Positions 1 through 7,175 are shown, counted from the stretch's first letter. The stretch: DNA of 15,795 nucleotides from GCA-2717185 sp047517345 (GCA_047517345.1 JAKZTB010000235.1:1-15795); one strand, 5' to 3'. A program made the numbers and translations. Notes: a model not told the origin generated them from the sequence alone.

Positions 1-495
1 ACCGTGACCGCGCGCAAATCAACGGACAAATCCTGGGCCGGCAGCGTCGCCATGACCGGCACACTGCCACATCGAGAACGGAATGGCCAGCCCCGACATC
101 GGCTCACGATGCTCGGCAGGCGGACAAAAAACTAGCCCTGCTACGACCGGATCGATATCGGCCTCGATCCGTTTCCCTACAACGGCACGACGACGACATG
201 CGAAGCGTTGTGGATGGGCGTTCCGGTCGTCTCGCTCCTCGGCGACCGTCATGCAAGCCGGGTCGGCGCGAGTATCCTCTCCCGGGTCGGCCTTGCCGAA
301 TTTATCGCCGATTCCGTCGATGGCTATGTGGCGTCGGCGACGATGCTGGGGAATTCTCTCGGACGGCTTGCAACATTGCGCCGCGAACTGCGCGACACGA
401 TGGCGGCCTCCCCCCTGTGCAACGCCGCCGGTTTCACCTTCGATATAGAATCCGTCTATCGCGCTGTCTGGCGCCGCTGGTGCGACGGCGCGTAA
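1..495 (+). pseudogene. C-terminal part of a SPINDLY/OGT-type O-linked GlcNAc transferase, frame broken near base 141
   Basis: The protein family transfers a sugar from a nucleotide-sugar to Ser/Thr of proteins; bacterial members usually carry N-terminal TPRs, which would lie outside the window. Bases 142-495 encode the hallmark C-terminal segment: YDRIDIGLDPFPYNGTTTT followed by CEALWMGVPVV, then GDRHASRVGAS and a final MAASPLC motif, ending at TAA 493-495. In this frame a TAG lies at 133-135. One base over, the frame from base 3 to 140 is open without stops and ends in DKKLAL. This joins smoothly to YDRID if one extra C at about 141 is ignored, giving LALYDRIDIGLDPFPYNG, the expected family sequence. 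I therefore read this as one gene entering from the left and broken by a 1-base insertion. It could be a true pseudogene or an assembly error. The family call is firm for 142-495 and tentative before that. Confidence 0.7.
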
Positions 496-499
496 ACCG

Positions 500-555
500 G
501 TTCGGTAATGCCCCATCGCCCGCTAGACTATTCCGAAGCGGCGTTCTTACCGAAC
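500..555. repeat. Perfect 9-bp inverted repeat between the glycosyltransferase remnant and the dehydrogenase
   Basis: GTTCGGTAA at 500-508 is matched by TTACCGAAC at 547-555 with 38 bases between. It begins 5 bases after the stop of the upstream gene and ends 40 bases before the start at 595. It could be a weak termination hairpin or a split operator. There is no T-run, so intrinsic termination is not well supported. Confidence 0.35.
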
Positions 556-594
556 AATCCACCCATCGCCAGCGGCAAAACGGAGTAGTTATCC

Positions 595-1656
595 ATGCGC
601 GAGGTCAAGGTTCTCAATATCCAACGCATGTCGGCGGCGGAAACCGAACGGGTCAAGGCGGTCAGTCCCTCGATCCAATTTACCGAAGCGGCCGGCTGGT
701 TCGACGGGGAGATCCGCGACAGCTGGCCGCCCTTTTCGTCCAACCGCTACCTGTCGCCAGACGCCAACGGCGAGGGCACGCGCGCCGAACGCGACGCCTT
801 GCTGGCGGAGGCGGAAGTGGTGCTGGGCGGATGGCCCTTCCCGCTCGATTTGCGCGCCCGCGCGCCGAAGCTGAAATGGTTCCATCAGCGTCCCGCCGGG
901 GCCAGCAATTTGATGCTGGGCGATCTGTGGGGCAGCGACGTGACCGTGACCACCTCGCGCGGCTACGGAAACACGCTGCCGATCGCCGAATATTCGATCG
1001 CCGCTCTTCTTCATTTCGCCAAAGGGTTTCCGCGCACAGTCGTCGATCGCGAAAAGGGCGAGTTCGACCACAGCGCCTACAAGTCGGTGCTGATCGAAGG
1101 CAAAACCATGTGCGTTATCGGGGCCGGCGGTATCGGCCAAGAGGTCGGCCGGCTCTGCGCCGCGTTGGGCATGCGCGTCATCGGCACCCGCCGCCATCCC
1201 CCGGAACCTGGCGAGGCGCTGCCGGCGGGATTCTCCGAAATACGCCCGCCCGACGCCTTGATGAAAATGCTCGCCGAGAGCGATTTCGTCGCCGTGTGCT
1301 GCCAGTGGACGGCGGAGACGACCAACCTGATCAACGCCGACTCCTTGGCGGCGATGAAACCGGGCGGCGTTCTGGTGAACGTGGCGCGCGGCGAAATCAC
1401 CGACGAGGCGGCGCTGGCGGACTCTTTGGATTCCGGCCATCTGCGCGGCGCGGCGCTCGACGTCTATATCGGCGAATTCGAGCGCCTGCCGCCGGAACGG
1501 CTCTGGAAACACCCCAAGGTGATGATCACGCCGCATACTTCCGGCATGACCGACGTCAACCGGCACCGAGCCATCGAGGTCCTGTGCGAGAACATGGAAC
1601 GCTATCTGCGCGGCGACGAGCTGCGCAACGTGATCGATTGGGAGGCGGGGTATTAG
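595..1656 (+). CDS. D-isomer-specific 2-hydroxyacid dehydrogenase (NAD(P)-dependent)
   Basis: Cytoplasmic oxidoreductase of 353 residues interconverting a 2-oxo acid and its D-2-hydroxy acid; the substrate cannot be read from sequence. The Rossmann glycine motif GAGGIG is at residues 176-181. The family triad is present: Arg265 (in NVARGE), Glu294 and His314 (in TPHTSG). The N-terminal substrate-binding half (about 1-125) is divergent but carries the usual lead-in to the cofactor domain (RGYGNTLPIAEYSIA, 122-136), and the C-terminus folds back in the normal way. Length is typical of the family, slightly long at the N-terminus. The ATG is supported by GGAG at 582-585, nine bases upstream. The amidase gene follows after 56 bases on the same strand, so the two may be co-transcribed and act on the same compound. 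GC-rich codon use matches the catabolic genes elsewhere in the window. Confidence 0.9.
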   Translation: MREVKVLNIQRMSAAETERVKAVSPSIQFTEAAGWFDGEIRDSWPPFSSNRYLSPDANGEGTRAERDALLAEAEVVLGGWPFPLDLRARAPKLKWFHQRPAGASNLMLGDLWGSDVTVTTSRGYGNTLPIAEYSIAALLHFAKGFPRTVVDREKGEFDHSAYKSVLIEGKTMCVIGAGGIGQEVGRLCAALGMRVIGTRRHPPEPGEALPAGFSEIRPPDALMKMLAESDFVAVCCQWTAETTNLINADSLAAMKPGGVLVNVARGEITDEAALADSLDSGHLRGAALDVYIGEFERLPPERLWKHPKVMITPHTSGMTDVNRHRAIEVLCENMERYLRGDELRNVIDWEAGY

Positions 1657-1712
1657 GTGAAGCCGGCAATCCACTCCATGTTCTCGGCTAAGCGTCCCAA
1701 CGGGAGACCATC

Positions 1713-3170
1713 ATGAGCGAATTCGACCCCTTCGCCGGCGCCGCGCAGATCGCGGCCGATATCCGCACCAAGAAAACCACCGCGCGGGACGTGCTGGAGG
1801 CCTATCTCGACCGGGTCGAAAGGTTCAACCCGGCGCTGAACGCGATCGTCGTCAGCGATTTCGAGGGCGCACGGCAGCGCGCCGACGATCTCGACACCCT
1901 GGCGGCGCGCGGCGAGTGGCAGGGCCCGCTGCACGGCGTGCCCATGACGATCAAGGAATCCTACAACATTGCCGGCATGCCCACGACCTGGGGCGTGCCC
2001 GCGCTGAAGGACAATATCGCCGAGAAGAACGCGATGACGGTCGACCGGCTGAACAACGCCGGCGTCAATCTGTTCGGCAAGACCAACGTTCCGCTGCTGC
2101 TCGCTGATTGGCAAAGTTTCAACGACATTTATGGCGTTACGAACAATCCCTGGAATCTTGAATTAAGTCCTGGCGGCTCGTCCGGCGGCGCCGCGGCGGC
2201 GCTCGCGGCGGGCATGACGGGGCTGGAGGCAGGCAGCGATATCGGCTCCTCGATCCGCAACCCGGCGCATTTCTGCGGCGTATTCGGGCACAAGCCGAGC
2301 TACGGCGTCATCACGCCGCGCGGCCACATGTTGCCGAACGTGTTGACCTATGCCGACATCTCGGTCGTCGGCCCCCTCGCCCGCACCGCGCAGGATTTGA
2401 GGATCGCGCTCGACGTCATGGCCGGACCGGACGAAATGGACGGCCCCGGGTGGCGGCTGAACCTGCCGTCGGCGACGAAGACCCGCCTGGCCGACTTCAA
2501 GGTCGCCGTCATGATGTCGGAGCCCGGCTCGGCGGTGGACCGGGAGATGACCGACGTGCTGCAGGCCCTGGTCGACAGGATCGCGGCGGCCGGCGTGACG
2601 GTCGACGATACGGCGCGGCCCGATGTTGATTTCACCCGCGCGCACGAGCTCTACGTGCTGCTGCTGCGCGCGGCGACGTCGGCCCGCATGGACCCGGAGC
2701 AAATCGAAGCGCAGAGGGCGGAAGCTGCCGCGCTCGACCCCGGCGACGACAGCTACTACGCCCGCATGCTGCGCGGCAACACGATGGGCCACAGCGAATG
2801 GCTCAGGCTGAACAACGAGCGCGCCCATCTGCGCCGGAGCTGGGCCGCGTTCTTCGAGGAATACGATCTGCTGCTCTGCCCCGTCGCCGCCTCGGCCGCG
2901 CAGCCACACGACCATGAAGGCGAACGCTGGACCCGCACGATCACCGTCAACAACGAACAGGTCCTCACAACCGACCAGCTTTTCTGGGCCGGGATCAGCG
3001 GCACGGTCTACCTGCCCTCCAGTGTCGCACCCGCGGGGCTGACGCGCTCCAACCTGCCCGTCGGAATTCAGATCGTCGGCCCCAACTTCGGCGATCACAC
3101 CTGCATCGAATTCGCCCGCTTGATCGAGGAAAACTTCGGCGGTTTCGTCCCGCCGCCGGGGCATGCGTAG
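1713..3170 (+). CDS. Amidase-signature family hydrolase
   Basis: Hydrolyses a carboxamide to acid plus ammonia or amine; substrate unknown. The 485-residue length is normal for the family. The Ser-cisSer-Lys triad is in place: Lys81 (in MTIKES), cis-Ser156 (in GGSSGG, 154-159) and nucleophile Ser180 (in GSSIRNPA). The spacings of 75 and 24 residues equal those of FAAH. One small departure is Ser179 where most members have Gly before the nucleophile. The start is supported by GGGAG at 1702-1706, six bases before the ATG. The gene lies 56 bases downstream of the 2-hydroxyacid dehydrogenase, suggesting a shared transcript. No signal peptide is visible, so it should be cytoplasmic. It could equally be annotated as an amidohydrolase or as a GatA-like protein, but no GatB/GatC partners are nearby, which argues against tRNA amidotransferase. 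Confidence 0.92.
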   Translation: MSEFDPFAGAAQIAADIRTKKTTARDVLEAYLDRVERFNPALNAIVVSDFEGARQRADDLDTLAARGEWQGPLHGVPMTIKESYNIAGMPTTWGVPALKDNIAEKNAMTVDRLNNAGVNLFGKTNVPLLLADWQSFNDIYGVTNNPWNLELSPGGSSGGAAAALAAGMTGLEAGSDIGSSIRNPAHFCGVFGHKPSYGVITPRGHMLPNVLTYADISVVGPLARTAQDLRIALDVMAGPDEMDGPGWRLNLPSATKTRLADFKVAVMMSEPGSAVDREMTDVLQALVDRIAAAGVTVDDTARPDVDFTRAHELYVLLLRAATSARMDPEQIEAQRAEAAALDPGDDSYYARMLRGNTMGHSEWLRLNNERAHLRRSWAAFFEEYDLLLCPVAASAAQPHDHEGERWTRTITVNNEQVLTTDQLFWAGISGTVYLPSSVAPAGLTRSNLPVGIQIVGPNFGDHTCIEFARLIEENFGGFVPPPGHA

Positions 3171-3225
3171 ATGACGTCCCTCTCGAGGAGCATTTTTTGA
3201 CGAGGCGCATGGAAAAATACCCGTA

Positions 3226-4320
3226 ATGCCGAAACTTAAAATCGCTTCTCTCTTCCGAAAATTCGAGGGCGCTTCCGTCGGCCGGCAAATAGTTTCGGTC
3301 GCGGCAAGTTTGATCGTTTTCTGCCTGTCGGCATATTCGGCGTTCCACCTGAAAGACTTTTCGGCAAGCCCAAAATTCGACCTGCACATTTCCTTGAAAG
3401 TTCCGAAGAGTGGATTGGAAGTCGAGGTATACCTGAATAGAAAAGGAGAATTATTCGGGGAAAGTAAAGTAGGCACTGATAATTTTCAAACGCATATTTT
3501 TAAGAACCTACCACGCCGTATCGATATGATCCGGATAGACCCCGCCCATAAGGCCAAATTACCGATCGTTTTGAGTGATATTCGGATAAAAACTTCATCC
3601 GACTACCGTCTCGACCCCAACCGAGATATTTATATCATCGATGTCTCAGATTGGGAGAAATGGCATTTATTCGACGTAAAGCCGTACGGTGCAGGTTCTG
3701 GCTTCGTCAGCACGACGAACTATCCCAAAATTCTAATACCCTTGAAATTGAACTTCTCCGAACTGGCTTTTCCTTTCGACGCACAGCGAAATTGGATTGC
3801 CGCATCGATCGCCGCATCGGTGGCAATGGCGGGAATTTCTCTTTTCGCCTTTATAGCTTTGATCCGTATGACTTTATCCGGTATGGGAGTTTCTGTCTGG
3901 CTTCTTAAAACCGAGTATTGCCGCCTTAATCGTGCCAGGTTTAAGTTTCTGATAATCGCTTCGGCGGCCGGTTTTTTACCGATACTTTTAACCCTTCACA
4001 CAAGCAGCATTTTAGTATACACAATCGCCGTCCGTCCCTATATTCGCGTTCAGTTGACCCTCGAAAATTTAGATCGAACTAGCCAACCCGTGAACAGAAT
4101 AAAGAAGGTGATTTTAAATAAAGATCTAAGGAAAATCATATATCCGGATCACGGAGATATTGAATTTAACATTCATGACATTCCAAATATTATCGGTACC
4201 TTCCATATTGAAGTACCCTCCGATAAAAATTCCGTTATTTCAATAAGAAATTTCGATTTCGTAATCACGGTACGAGTTTGTTTCCGGCAAAAGTCAATGT
4301 CATACACACAATTGACTTGA
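3226..4320 (+). CDS. Unrecognised membrane protein with two similar extracytoplasmic domains, probably frameshifted near its 3' end
   Basis: I do not recognise a named family. The 364-residue open frame has a membrane segment at about 21-42, an extracytoplasmic-looking beta-rich domain (about 50-180), two membrane segments (about 190-214 and 240-268) and a second beta-rich domain from about 271. The two domains look like copies: FQTHIFKNLPRRIDMIRIDP (87-106) resembles the stretch from about 311 to 331, and both lead into a run of alternating hydrophobic residues. The open frame stops soon after Thr348, but the reading frame one base back continues the second domain for 50 more residues to 4421 (separate entry). 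The region is clearly AT-richer than the amidase before it, which suggests transfer. There is no good Shine-Dalgarno; the ATG overlaps the stop of a five-codon mini-frame starting at 3209. The hydrolase gene downstream is probably a functional partner. Confidence 0.6.
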   Translation: MPKLKIASLFRKFEGASVGRQIVSVAASLIVFCLSAYSAFHLKDFSASPKFDLHISLKVPKSGLEVEVYLNRKGELFGESKVGTDNFQTHIFKNLPRRIDMIRIDPAHKAKLPIVLSDIRIKTSSDYRLDPNRDIYIIDVSDWEKWHLFDVKPYGAGSGFVSTTNYPKILIPLKLNFSELAFPFDAQRNWIAASIAASVAMAGISLFAFIALIRMTLSGMGVSVWLLKTEYCRLNRARFKFLIIASAAGFLPILLTLHTSSILVYTIAVRPYIRVQLTLENLDRTSQPVNRIKKVILNKDLRKIIYPDHGDIEFNIHDIPNIIGTFHIEVPSDKNSVISIRNFDFVITVRVCFRQKSMSYTQLT

Positions 4321-4421
4321 GAAGCCCTGAAAGCGGTTTTTCGATACAAAACCTATCCAGCATCGGCGTTTACTCGAAATACCGACCAATAAATGACAAT
4401 TCCACTAGATTACGTTTTTGA
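4269..4421 (+). other. Out-of-frame continuation of the membrane protein gene 3226-4320
   Basis: Read from 4269, the frame encodes 50 residues beginning GTSLFPAKVNVIHTIDL and ending STRLRF, stop TGA 4419-4421. It joins after Thr348 of the upstream frame and would give a protein of about 398 residues. The added tail resembles the matching part of the first domain of the same protein: IIDVS at 137-141 against TIDLR, and FDVKPYG at 149-155 against FSIQNLS. By contrast the in-frame ending after 4269 looks like noise. The tail overlaps the hydrolase start at 4393 by 29 bases, which would fit translational coupling. A one-base deletion near 4268 (natural or a sequencing error) or a -1 ribosomal slip are the options. 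Confidence 0.55.
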
Positions 4422-5751
4422 TTTTCCGGAACCGATTAATCTGAACAATGAGATAGTCCGCTCGGCTTGGTTTCTATCGCCGCTTAACTATCTATTATTT
4501 GTAAGTTGTCTTGTTTTCGGAAGTGCGGCGATAATTGCCGCTTTAAGCCTCTTTACCATGGGCTTTCTGTTTCCGGTCCTACCGGACGTTTCAAGTCTTT
4601 ATGCCCTGGGTATGGTTGTTATCGGCATTGGCATTCTCGGTGCCGGGATCGGCCCGATTACCCGTATTTCCACTGACGACTGGGCGCGGCAACGCGATGT
4701 CGTACGGGCGTTCTTTTCCTTTCCAAGCGAAGATGAATTTGAAAGACGATTCGCCAAAATCCGGCTCTACGATCTGTTGACGCCAGAGGAAGCTTCGGTC
4801 GATGTGCGATCGGAAATGGTGGCTAAGGATTTGCGCGACGTTCCGCGGTTGCGGGACCGCATCGTGCGTCACATGTGGCCGGACGGATTACCGCTTGAAA
4901 GGAGAGCGGACGCGGTCGATGAAATGGCGCCGCCGTTTAAGTCGGTAAAGCAAGCCTACACGTTCGAGATAAAAATGGACCGCAAGCTGTCGGCCACCAC
5001 CATATTCTTGCAGTCGCGTCGCGACGGCGATTGCCTCATGGTCTTCCACGATGGCCATTACGTCCGCTCGGAAAATTTTGCGAAATCTGCCGGCTGGCGC
5101 CTCGTCGAGCCTTTGCTCAAGGCCGGATGCGACATGCTGTTCGTTCCTATGCCGCTCTACAAAAGCCGTGAGAGGGTGATGGCGCTCAATTCCATAGGGG
5201 GATCGATATTTATGAATGGGCACAACGCCTTCGTTGCGATCGACGATGGCGACAAATGGGCGTTACGCTTCTTCCTCGAACCGACCATCGTCAGCCTGAA
5301 CGAGGCCCTGGCCAGAAAGGAATACAAAAAGGTCGGGATGGCGGGGCTGTCCGGAGGCGGCTGGACGACTGTCCTCGTCGCGGCGTTGGACACGCGCATC
5401 AAGCATAGCTATCCCTCTTTGGGCGTTCTTCCGCCGCCAGCGCAACCCGTGTCAGACAACTTTACGCTGGATTTCGAGTACCGGTATCCGGCGTTGTTTG
5501 AAATCGTCGATCATTATTCTTTGATGATGATGGGCATTGCGGAGCCGTCGAGAAGCGCGATCCACAGCTATACGCATGGCGATATTACGTTCCCCGGGAA
5601 CAAGACCGCCGCGTTCGCAACTCAGGTTTCGGCGATAGCGGAAGAATGGAACACCGGATCCATACAATTTTTCGTCGATCAGGACTCCGACAAACATGCC
5701 ATTACGCCCGGGATCGCGCGTGTGATTCTATCTCACTATTTGTCGAAGTGA
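4393..5751 (+). CDS. Membrane-anchored alpha/beta hydrolase
   Basis: A 452-residue protein with two N-terminal membrane segments (about 33-57 and 68-90), a charged linker (about 95-180) and a C-terminal alpha/beta-hydrolase domain (about 185-450). Visible motifs are FHDGH at 218-222, at the place of the oxyanion-hole loop, the nucleophile elbow GLSGG with Ser320, and a late His435 in DKHAIT that can serve as the catalytic His; the acid is not certain. It is probably an esterase, acyl-hydrolase or deacetylase acting at the membrane, but the substrate is unknown. No Shine-Dalgarno is seen before the ATG. If the preceding membrane protein is read through its frameshift, its end overlaps this start by 29 bases, which would explain coupling. 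The first 300 bases are AT-rich like the upstream gene, while the hydrolase domain is nearer the window average. The pair probably works together. Confidence 0.7.
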   Translation: MTIPLDYVFDFPEPINLNNEIVRSAWFLSPLNYLLFVSCLVFGSAAIIAALSLFTMGFLFPVLPDVSSLYALGMVVIGIGILGAGIGPITRISTDDWARQRDVVRAFFSFPSEDEFERRFAKIRLYDLLTPEEASVDVRSEMVAKDLRDVPRLRDRIVRHMWPDGLPLERRADAVDEMAPPFKSVKQAYTFEIKMDRKLSATTIFLQSRRDGDCLMVFHDGHYVRSENFAKSAGWRLVEPLLKAGCDMLFVPMPLYKSRERVMALNSIGGSIFMNGHNAFVAIDDGDKWALRFFLEPTIVSLNEALARKEYKKVGMAGLSGGGWTTVLVAALDTRIKHSYPSLGVLPPPAQPVSDNFTLDFEYRYPALFEIVDHYSLMMMGIAEPSRSAIHSYTHGDITFPGNKTAAFATQVSAIAEEWNTGSIQFFVDQDSDKHAITPGIARVILSHYLSK

Positions 5752-5893
5752 ATCCGCCCCATGATGGACCAATTTAATACTGTGTCCCCAAAATTCGCAA
5801 GCGATAGGGTGATGAATCTACCTAGGAGAGCGTTCGGATCGCTCATGGCTCCGTTTCAAACGCGCTGGTATTGCGTATTCAGATCCGTGCGGC

Positions 5894-6226
5894 TTAACCG
5901 GTTGGAGAGGTGTAAGCGCTTGCCGCTTCTCCCGCCTTACGCATCGCCGCTTTCGCTTCCGACATGGTTAGAAGTTTTGTCGTCGAAAGGTTGGTGACGC
6001 TGCCGGACGCGCCGACCAGCATCGACCCCGCCGCCATGGTCGTATCGTCCGCAATTTCGATGATTGCCACGACATCCGAGTCACCGAGGGCGAAGAAAAA
6101 ACTGTGCAGCGTACCCCCAAGGGTTTCGATAGCTTTTCGTGCAGCGGCTTCGCGATCCTGTGGTTCGCTGACCATCGCTTTGATGGCATCGGAGTTGTAA
6201 TTCGCCGTAAGAAGGTAGAACGCCAT
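5894..6226 (-). CDS. GYD-domain small protein
   Basis: A 110-residue cytoplasmic protein matching the GYD family of short ferredoxin-like (dimeric alpha-beta barrel type) proteins, whose biochemical role is unknown. Family features are the start MAFYLLTANYN, a central KAIETLGGTLHSFFFALG stretch ending at the family G-D-x-D-V-V position (here GDSDVVAIIEI), and the C-terminal SVTNLSTTKLLT strand. I chose the ATG at 6224-6226 because GGGAG lies eight bases upstream on the minus strand and the family homologues start here; an upstream in-frame ATG would add only six residues. The gene is convergent with the hydrolase gene on the left, and the 142 bases between them (5752-5893) show nothing I can interpret. 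It stands alone and has no obvious link to its neighbours. Confidence 0.85.
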   Translation of the reverse strand: MAFYLLTANYNSDAIKAMVSEPQDREAAARKAIETLGGTLHSFFFALGDSDVVAIIEIADDTTMAAGSMLVGASGSVTNLSTTKLLTMSEAKAAMRKAGEAASAYTSPTG

Positions 6227-6429
6227 TGTGTGTCTCCCTGTCATTTTGCCGAGACTGAAATGCGCCTGCTATCGGTGTTGCCAAACACCATAATCACCAT
6301 GCGCCCGATCGGCGACAGGGGTCAAATCAGTCGGGTCTAAAATAATCAGCGTGGCGTATACGGACAAAGGTTAGAATTTGCGTTTGGCCTTTTCGCTGCC
6401 GGCGTCCTGGCGATCGATTGCCCGAATTC

Positions 6430-6485
6430 GCTCACGTTCACTCACGTTATTCATCCGACCTTTCAAATTCGAGTGAAGTGTGAGC
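6430..6485 (+). promoter_or_regulatory. Imperfect inverted repeat upstream of the small orphan gene
   Basis: GCTCACGTTCACTC at 6430-6443 pairs with GAGTGAAGTGTGAGC at 6471-6485: 13 base pairs with a small internal mismatch and a 27-base loop. It ends about 55 bases before the start codon at 6541, so it may be a leader hairpin or an operator for that gene. The rest of 6227-6540 shows nothing else I can name. Confidence 0.4.
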
Positions 6486-6527
6486 CGCGTCACATGTCCC
6501 GATATTCTCGCAGGTCAAAATGCTCGC

Positions 6528-6533
6528 AGGAGG
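6528..6533 (+). promoter_or_regulatory. Perfect Shine-Dalgarno deciding the start of the orphan gene
   Basis: AGGAGG lies seven bases before ATG 6541 and four before ATG 6538. The seven-base spacing favours 6541. It also argues that this short frame is really translated. Confidence 0.7.
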
Positions 6534-6540
6534 ACCGATG

Positions 6541-6723
6541 ATGACTAAAAGGTTACACACATACGGCGAGCAAAACCGCACCTACCAGCGCGATATGGCC
6601 AAATCCCTGTTGGAATGCTTAGGGTGTGTTGAGGCGCTGGAATATTGCCGCCAATTCGGCTGGGAAGGCGTCATTCGTCAAGTATTGGGTTGGTGCCGGC
6701 GTGACGATGTGTTGGGTGAATAG
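6541..6723 (+). CDS. Small unrecognised protein, 60 residues
   Basis: I do not recognise a family. The protein starts MTKRLHTYGEQN and is predicted to be largely helical, with three cysteines at about 27, 30 and 39 (CLGC, then YCRQ) and another in the WCRR motif near the end, so metal binding or disulfides are possible. Support for translation is the perfect AGGAGG seven bases upstream. A longer start at 6520 would read through the Shine-Dalgarno and is unlikely; ATG 6538 would add only one residue. It stands alone between non-coding stretches, with an inverted repeat upstream, which is more like an independently regulated small protein than part of an operon. No signal peptide or membrane segment is visible. 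Confidence 0.55.
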   Translation: MTKRLHTYGEQNRTYQRDMAKSLLECLGCVEALEYCRQFGWEGVIRQVLGWCRRDDVLGE

Positions 6724-6821
6724 AGAAAGGCCTACACATCGAAATAGCGATCGTCCTAAGGAACTCGAACGGTACCGAGACATGATTTTTGGCCCCGCTT
6801 ACCACAAGGCAATTGAATAAA

Positions 6822-6878
6822 AGGGACATATTGAGCTAACTCTAACTCTCTGAATCTGGGTTAGCTCAACGTGACCCT
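6822..6878. repeat. Inverted repeat with 19-base arms (16 of 19 paired)
   Basis: The inner ten bases are perfect: TTGAGCTAAC at 6831-6840 against GTTAGCTCAA at 6860-6869. The outer bases extend the match with three mismatches (AGGGACATA 6822-6830 against CGTGACCCT 6870-6878). The 19-base loop contains TAACTCTAACTCT-like short repeats. It follows the orphan gene by 98 bases. No T-run follows, so it may be a protein binding site, a weak terminator or the core of a small mobile repeat. Confidence 0.5.
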
Positions 6879-6894
6879 ATTTACTTCAATTCTC

Positions 6895-7020
6895 CAACCT
6901 CTCTCCCCAGACAAGCGGCGTAGCGGCGCGGATCAGGGGTCTAGTCCCGGACCGCAGACCTGTGCATCTTGGGTCCCGGCTCTGCGGCGCTGTGCGGCCT
7001 GGTCGAGACGACACGCTGCG
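6895..7020. repeat. GC-rich intergenic repeat, copy A
   Basis: First of three copies in this window of an element of about 105-125 bp. It shares with copy B the blocks GGGGTCTAGTCCCGG and GCAGACCTGTGC and the order of the flanking sequences. It ends in GACGACAC. Its left end (CTCTCCCCAG) is more diverged than in copy B. Such elements in alphaproteobacteria fold into long hairpins and sit between genes. Confidence 0.75.
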
Positions 7021-7047
7021 TCGATACAGATAGTTTTGGGCCCTTCC

Positions 7048-7173
7048 CAACCTGTCACCCCGGAAAAGCGGCGCAGCAGGGCATATCCGGGGTCTAGTCC
7101 CGGGACGCAGACCTGTGCCGCCTGGTTCCCGGCTCCGCGGCGCTCTGCGCCTTGACCGGGATGACACGGGCGG
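7048..7173. repeat. GC-rich intergenic repeat, copy B
   Basis: Second copy, directly repeated 27 bases after copy A. Its ends are inverted: TGTCACCCCGG at 7053-7063 against CCGGGATGACAC at 7156-7167, so the element can fold on itself. It contains an internal palindromic block around CCGGGGTCTAGTCCCGGG. It ends two bases from the stop codon (7176-7178) of the minus-strand citrate-synthase-like gene, so it lies in that transcript's 3' end and may terminate or stabilise it. Confidence 0.8.
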
Positions 7174-7175
7174 TT

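Noticed and set aside
198..1691. Long open frame on the + strand spanning the glycosyltransferase remnant and the dehydrogenase
   Set aside because: It is the out-of-frame shadow of the dehydrogenase gene: Arg-rich, low-complexity translation with no family motifs. Only its first part near 1-140 shares the frame used by the broken glycosyltransferase.
3176..3198. Possible terminator after the amidase (CTCGAG palindrome followed by a run of six T)
   Set aside because: The stem would be only about four base pairs with a too-small loop, so the T-run alone is not convincing.
2163..3476. A 437-codon open frame antisense to the amidase
   Set aside because: GC-rich codon structure leaves antisense frames open; the translation is Arg/Gly/Ala-rich without domains and the amidase has a complete catalytic triad.
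5761..5997. A 78-codon + strand frame after the hydrolase gene
   Set aside because: It overlaps the convergent GYD gene, has no Shine-Dalgarno and no recognisable protein character.
6895..7173. CRISPR-like reading of the two adjacent repeats
   Set aside because: Only two units of about 125 bp with inverted ends and a 27-base gap; unit size and structure do not fit a CRISPR array.
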